This document shows positions 57,906 to 64,000 of a stretch of DNA of 64,000 bases, one piece after another; the stretch's first letter is position 1, and each line of letters starts with the position of its first letter. Origin of the DNA: Gnetum montanum. Lineage: Eukaryota > Streptophyta > Gnetopsida > Gnetales > Gnetaceae. Where the stretch lies: contig MNCI01001480.1 in NCBI GenBank assembly GCA_015680685.1, positions 287,253 through 351,252 on the forward strand. The letters run 5' to 3'. A program made the translations under genes and the position numbers. The notes beneath the pieces were generated by a model. That model saw only the letters and a list, made by a program, of their open reading frames with translations, ran no database searches and had not been told where the DNA came from.

Positions 57906-59300
57906 ATGAGTAAACATGAAAGAATCATGTTGGAATGGATTCATTTGGATGACAAATGAGGTCTTAGAATTATTACTTATGAACTCCAAGTGAAAAGTAG
58001 AGATCCTTCTTGAATGAATATTCAAAGAATCTTGAAAGATATACATATCTTAGTTGCTAGGTTGCATCAACATATTAAAAAATATTTTTTCTTTCCCCAC
58101 TAGCCCCTAGACATCATCTTTGAGGACATTGAAATTATCGATATTATTCCATGTAGCCTTACAATGATAACAAAATTTGTTAGAATTATACCACTTTGAT
58201 ATAGGTGGATCTCCTTCCACTCATTGGAAAAGATTAGTGATCAATGTTTGAAATCTCTTCAATTATGTCCTGGTCTATTCAAATACTTATTTTGGTATGA
58301 TGTACCCATCCTTTAGTAGATTGTTATACAACTATATGTAAGTCATCAAAAACTTATGATATTCTAACATGTTCTTAGGTGATTTTCTTTGTTGGTGTTC
58401 ATTTGATGAGTTTTTTCTAATGTCATTATTTTTTGAATTTTTACTATTATTCCTCCATTATTTTATGATGAAAGTAATGAAGTTTATTGAAGCCATCATT
58501 TTTCTTACATTATGAGAGCCTTTCTTCTTATTAGCATCATTTCTAGCCTTGTTGTAAAAGTTTATCCATTTAGGATCATTACATTGAATAGTCACCTCCT
58601 CGATGTGTTTAGTAGAAGTAATGATATTATGGAGGTTAAGTGGACTAGGGTAGACTACCTTACTCTTGATCTAGTTGTTGATAGCTTCCTTAAAACTATT
58701 TAATAGTTGCTTATTAGATAATGGATGAGTAAGTTGCATTGTTGCTAAATTCATTCGATGATGAACTTAGAGATAAATTTAGTAGAAGCCTATTTAATGG
58801 TTAAGAGTTTTTTTAGTGTATCATATTTGTTGATATTATATTTAAATCTCTTCACAAAGGTTTTAAAGAGTTATCACAAGGAGGTGATGAACCCATGAAG
58901 AAGGATTTGGTATCATTCAAATGCCTTACCTATTAGTGAGTTTGATAAGTTCATTATGGTATGAAGATAATTTCCCAAAAGCATTTACTCATTGCAAAAG
59001 ATGATAACATGATTAGTAGGATTAGGTTTCCCATAGTATTTAGTAAAATTTATTTGGTAATAAAACCCCTTTGGAATTTAAGCAGGTTGGATTAATGGAC
59101 TAAGAGGGTTAATAATGAGATGATGATAGAAATCGTAGGACTTTTCCCATGTAGTATTATGGATTTATGACTTTGATGCTCATCAACTTGTAGCCTTGAT
59201 AATAGGTCTTGTAGCAAAAACATGAGATTATAAGGCATACTAGGAATGGTTGGCATAACAACATTAACTAAAATGAGGTTATTAATGAGTAACATTAGTT
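57906..59300 (-). pseudogene. E5 gag, minus-strand Ty3/gypsy relic
   Basis: Read leftward from about 59300: LLKFQRGFITK, then LTGKAFEWYQ-like pieces, LFKTFVKRFKYNINKYDTLK (58880-58820), LATMQLTHPLSNKQLLNSFK and EAINN. These are the hallmarks of a Retrotrans_gag capsid domain. Then KARNDANKKKGSHN, and near 58160 KFCYHCKATW, a possible zinc-knuckle start. The frame continues through FVIQMNPFQHDSFMFTH into 51815 once E4 is excised. Many stops. Lineage uncertain. Confidence 0.65.
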
Positions 59301-60299
59301 GTAGATGGAAAATTGTGGAGATGGAAATAGCTTGTGAAATATTATACTATGACAAATATTGAGAAGGCAAGATGAAAGATTGTGAAAACTATTGTCATTA
59401 AATTGATGGTGTAAGAGATAACTATTGAAAAATATTCAACAAGGGATTAGGATTTTGAACCTACATGTGTGATGTTGGATTAATAGTTATGATGCTTCGG
59501 AATAGTCTATAACTTGGTGAAAAAGTAATAGTAAAAGGATCAATAGCAACTAGATTAGTTGAAGAAGTAGTTACAAGGAAAATTATTTGAAAAATATGTA
59601 TGTTCATTGGATTGACTAAGTTGATAAGGTTAACATGTTGAAGGACTAGGCTTTGGGACTATGTAGTGTATTGATGAAGCAATTTAATGGATATTAGGAT
59701 ATGAGGATTCTCATAATCATCATCATGAATGTTGATGCCACCACCATCTTCACTTTGTTGGTACTAGAATTGATAAATTTAGTTAAAGTTGATGTTTGGA
59801 TGATGCATTGGGTAGTCTAACATATTATATCTTTGTTAGATTTTGATGCTAGTGAGAACTTGAATGTCATTCTTGAAGGTAAGATACTCTACTACTATTG
59901 TACTCTCAAACTAATCCAACTCAACAAGATGGTTTGGATTGGGACATAAAGGTTTCAAATCACTAATGTTTCATAAGGATCTCAGTTTTAGATAATGTGA
60001 CATTCAACTTCCATTTGATGCATGTGATTTTGTAATTATGTTTGGACATGGGTGTTGTGAGTACTTGGACATTCCTCATATCCATTAGTCTATGAACTTA
60101 GGATCTTTGATATGAATTAGATCCTTGGCTAGACATGGGATCAAAGAGTATCTTCTACATAAAATTGGAAATAAGGATAAAGTTTTAAATGGAAAAAGAA
60201 TATAACATATAAAACCTAAGTAAAAGAATTAAAAATATGCAAAAATAAAAATTCTAGAAAGGATCTTGGGCTTTTCAATTTTTTTTTATGATATTAGAA

Positions 60300-61600
60300 A
60301 ACATAATAGTCCTTCCTATAGCACCAAAAATGTTCCTATAAAAATGTTATTTCACAAATCTGCAAAGATACCTTCATGAACCATACTTTTAAGTGTATGA
60401 TCTATGGGCATAAATGATCTTCAGAATTATATAATCCTCTATAAATTGATGATAATGAAAACAAAGGAGCACAAACCTCTAATCAAATATGGACTTATCT
60501 TATCAAAACATATTAGAATCAATAACAATATAGATAAATAATTATAAACTTAGTGATGAATTTGGTGTAATGCAAGTGATGTATGATACACATATCAAAA
60601 ATATAAATGTACTTAGAATGAGTAAGAAACAAAAAATAAATAAGAGATAAGAGATTGATATGTGAGAAATGGTTTTTCTTTTCCTTCGTAATAAATGAAA
60701 TTCTTTATTAAGAAAATTTATAGATAATATTTACCTTCTATATCTTAACTTAGAGTTCATTTTTAGCAAATTAAAGTGTATGCTAGGTTTAATTAATATT
60801 GATGTTGCAAGAAGGTGATACAGTGATGTTGACACTATGTTAGCATTACTTACATCTATCAAAGTTAATGTCCTACACTTTAAATTGTGAATTTGAAACT
60901 TTAGGGTCACTATCAATGTCCAAACTAATGTTAATGAATCCTAGGGATTACACAAAGTTGAAAAACACTATTTAGAATCAAGTTTTTATATTATGATATC
61001 TAGGTGATACTAGCATTTGATGTTGATGCTACATGAGCACCATAAGATGAAAAGATGCTACTCTATATCTTTTGGGATCCTGAGAATTAAAAACATTGAT
61101 GTCCATCATCTTAAGAATGCTATAGATTGTTCATGGAAGGTTTGATAGAAGAAAATTGGAGCTTGAAAAATAAATTTTAGGTATTGAAAATGCAAGTGAT
61201 GCTAATGTTTTATTAGCATCACCCAATGTCAAATGGATGGAACTTATTATTTTGGACCTTCACATGATATTAAAACTAATAGTTGTAATCTCAAAGTAAT
61301 GTGGACTAGCCATAAAAGGGATGGTGAGACATCAAAAATGGTTTGGAGGTGAGGTTAATGGTAAGGAAAGGTAGATGATATTGGAAAAGTAATGGAAATG
61401 CTACATTAGCATCACCTCACATTACCTAGTAAAGATACCCCATTTTAATCTTTCAAAATTTTTCAAAAGTACTTATATTAATGTCTATCCTTTGGGGTAT
61501 GATCAAGGTTAATTACTAAGAGCATTTATAAGCTTGAATTACTACTAGTAATGACATGTTAAGGGAAAATTTATGGTCTAAGTGAATGTGACAATGTTGA
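60300..61600 (-). repeat. Possible E5 5' LTR region
   Basis: On the minus strand, TTTTTGGTGCTATAGGAAGG (about 60334-60315) resembles the start of a plant Ty3/gypsy primer site (TTTTTGGCGCCG...) and lies upstream of the E5 gag, so an LTR should lie to its right. 60800-61430 holds repeated GATGCTAATGT/TTAGCATCACC strings similar in style to the U3 repeats of E1-E4. No second LTR copy was found, so the limits are guesses. Confidence 0.3.
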
Positions 61601-61779
61601 AGTCACACTTGTCCTAGTTGCTAAGGTACCAAAAAAGTGGATAAAACAATTGGGATATCCCATAATCTTTATCAAACATAGTTAAGGATGTTAGTCCAAA
61701 GCATTTTCCACCACTTTTTCTTTTCTTGGCTCATAGTAAAATTGAATGTCAAATTCTTTTAACAAACTCAACCATCAAG

Positions 61780-63200
61780 CTTGCTTTGCTTCAAATTTAA
61801 CTTAGATTGAATGAAAAGGCAGATCATAATAGTATTGTCTATTTTGACTACCATAGGATCACCCTAGAAAGAGTATTACCATGTGCAAAGAAAATGCAAA
61901 ATTACAAATGTCTTCTTTTCATGAACTGACCATACGGTTCTATTAGGTTTATCATATTTGAATCAAATGCAATTGGATGATTCTCTTATAAAAGGACTCC
62001 TTTAATTATCTCATTTGAAGTGTCTATGTGAACTTTGAATTTCTTTGAAAAGTTTAGAAGGGCCAACATAGGTTGATGTGTAAGGAATACCTTGATCTAA
62101 TCAAAAGTTTCTTAGCACTCATTACTCCATATCCAAGGGATATCTTTATTTTGTAAATTGGTCAAGGCTTCCATTACATTAGATAACCCATGTACATAAT
62201 TCCTATAAGAACTAGCCAAGCCTAGAAATTAATGTAAGTTGTACATGTATTTTGGAATAGGCCATGTGGCAATGGGAACCATCTTCTTTGAATCTAGTTT
62301 CACCTTATCTTCACCAATGATGTGGCCTAAGAATTTCATCTTTAGCTTCTCAAATTCACACTTATCCTACTTGACATACTACTTGTGCTGTTGAAATTTG
62401 GGGAGCACCAAGTCCAAGTGCTAATGATGTTCTTCCATAAAATGAGAATATAGAAGAATGTTATTAAAATATACCATCATGAACTTGCCAAGGTATAGGT
62501 AGAATACCTCAATGTGCAAAATATGGTACAAGTATTACACAACTTAAAAGACATGATTGTGTCATAACAAGTAATATAAGGTATCTTCTCTTCATCGCAT
62601 TTTGCAATCCACACTTAATAGTAACCTTGACAAAGGTTAACTTGAGAGAAAACTTGAGTGCCCACTAGCTAGTTGAATAGGTTTGAAACTAAAGATACTA
62701 GATATATATTCTTAATGATGTACTTATTGAAGAGTTTAAAATTATGACATAGTCTTAATGTGACATCATATGTTTTAGCAAATACTAGGGCTTTATATGA
62801 AGATTTGGAGAGTAAATGTTATCCTTTATAACAAAACTCATTAATTTCTTTTTTTAACTCTTTGAATTCAAGGAAACTCATTCAATAATATCATTTCCTA
62901 TGAGGGGTAATTTTTTGTAATAATTTAATTTTATGATTCACCATTCATCTTTTGATAAACTCACCCAGTAACTTCATTGGCATAAAATCCTTATCTCTTA
63001 GCATTCTCTCTATTTTCTTGTTCACTAGACTGGAACCATTCTCTTCCATCTCTTTCAATATTGCTAAAAATATTTGTTGGATTGAATTCTGAGTAACCTT
63101 CTTCATCACCATTTAAGAGAAAATTGACTTCTTGAAGAAATCTTGTCTAAGGATGACTTGGAACGATTCAATGTTCAAAAATGAAAAATCTAGCTACCCA
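61780..63200 (-). pseudogene. E6 pol: RT and RNase H of a Tekay/Del-like chromovirus
   Basis: Read leftward from 63200. Region before RT: ILRQDFFKKSIFS, LKEMEENG, HKIKLLQ and LEFKELKKEINEF. RT: DVTLRLCHNFKLFNKYIIKN (62780-62720), FSQVNLCQGYYQVWIAKCDE, MMVYFNNILLYSHFMEEHH (62500-62440; YxDD is now YFNN), CEFEKLKMKFLGHIIGEDKV. RNase H: NFSKKFKVHIDTSNEIIKGV (about 62045-61990), HPIAFDS. Stops break every domain. Integrase is not found to the left, so the copy is truncated at about 61.7 kb. Confidence 0.8.
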
Positions 63201-64000
63201 TTCCACTAGTCCATATTTACCTCCACATCTTTTATCATGCATACATTTGATCTTGTAAAAACTTAGCTAACTTACAAGATGCCAAGGTAGGTTTGAATTA
63301 AAAATTGAGGGTGCAAGTAATTTTTGGTAAAGAAAGTAATGATTGGCACTTATGTAAACCAAGGCATGTACTATCTTTAATGAAAACTACATTGGAACCA
63401 TTTGTACCAAACATATAAGTTCGTTTCTTACTTTGACTACTTTCTTTGAACATTCTATTGAATCACCATTAAAATTTGAGAAATCTACTTCATCATGTTA
63501 AGGATCTGAATTTTCTACTTTATTCATCTCGATTACCTATAGTTAAGCATGTGGTTAGTACTCAAGAGCATTTAATCTTTGGTTATCATTTGGACCCCTT
63601 CCATAACTAGTCACCAGTTAGGATTATGAGGTTAATATTAAGTAGTAGATAAAGCATGTTAAACTAGGTATCTTGGACGATAATGCATGATCCCTAAAAG
63701 TGTGGACACTTCTCCCTAAACTTGTTAAGAACTTTAAGAGTCCAACGCTTTCCATTATACTAGTAAGAAGCTTGAAAACTCATGGTGAAAATATGATATG
63801 AACCTTGAAAGCCACCATTAAAGTTTATTTCTCTAGACCCACCAGATCCACCACAAAGCTTTTTGCCATTTTAGGATGTATTTGCATCAATATTTTCTTA
63901 GTCTTGGGGATTATAGTTAACCACCAAGTTGGTAGCCAACTTAAGTGCCTCCTTTTATATGGTGTTCTTATAGCTTTTGATCTCTTTTTGGGCCCAAGGT
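63201..64000 (-). pseudogene. E6 upstream part (protease/gag-end region), runs off window
   Basis: Minus-strand continuation upstream of the E6 RT. Fragments such as SNVVFIKDSTCLGLHKC and KRWTLKVLNKFREKCPHF read in different frames. They fit the gag-end/protease region of a chromovirus by position only. No intact motif is visible. Confidence 0.4.

Overview
The window is nuclear DNA from a seed plant with a retrotransposon-rich genome. A gymnosperm-like large genome is my inference; the species cannot be read from the sequence. The plant assignment rests on a non-RD LRR receptor kinase, a broken SKU5-similar (multicopper-oxidase-like) gene, and plant-type Ty3/gypsy elements whose primer-binding sites match plant tRNA-Asp. 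It holds one apparently intact but 5'-partial gene and otherwise mostly dead transposons.

Layout. 1-1691 (+): the 3' part of an LRR receptor kinase with one 90-bp intron. 3945-30110 (-): old Athila-like element E1. Its 5' LTR is split by a second old element, E2 (16801-30067, +). The 43 bp after E2 complete the E1 LTR base for base in length, and E2 is flanked by ATGGG/ATAGG, so the nesting is clear. 31283-38038 (+): E3, the youngest, with a perfect ATACT target duplication and a 662-base N gap across the end of its 5' LTR and the gag start. 39029-40989 (-): SKU5-similar pseudogene. 42410-42541 (+): an orphan exon-like block. About 48450-50130 (+): a chromovirus RNase H/integrase relic. 51816-57905 (+): E4, a gag-only element with a perfect ATGAG duplication, inserted into the gag-pol frame of a minus-strand element E5 (gag at about 57.9-59.3 kb). 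About 61780-64000 (-): a Tekay/Del-like chromovirus pol, E6, running off the right edge.

E1-E4 form one superfamily and are the most interesting part. They share (i) a tRNA-Asp-type primer-binding site where it can be seen (E1, E2, E4), decayed largely by transitions; (ii) a gag zinc knuckle whose second cysteine is tyrosine in all four copies; (iii) a G-run motif (roughly GTCATGGGGG) placed three times per element: after pol or gag, in a spacer, and flush with the 3' LTR; (iv) a 1.5-2 kb non-coding spacer with blocks conserved between copies; and (v) a third ORF after pol that begins at AG|ATGG, with a CTAAY branch-point-like site upstream. Together (iii)-(v) suggest that the third ORF was expressed from a spliced subgenomic RNA, as an env gene would be. 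E1 and E2 carry long relics of gag, protease, RT, RNase H, integrase and ORF3. E3 keeps only gag and protease, E4 only gag, and both have cut-down ORF3 remnants, so they look like non-autonomous derivatives mobilised in trans.
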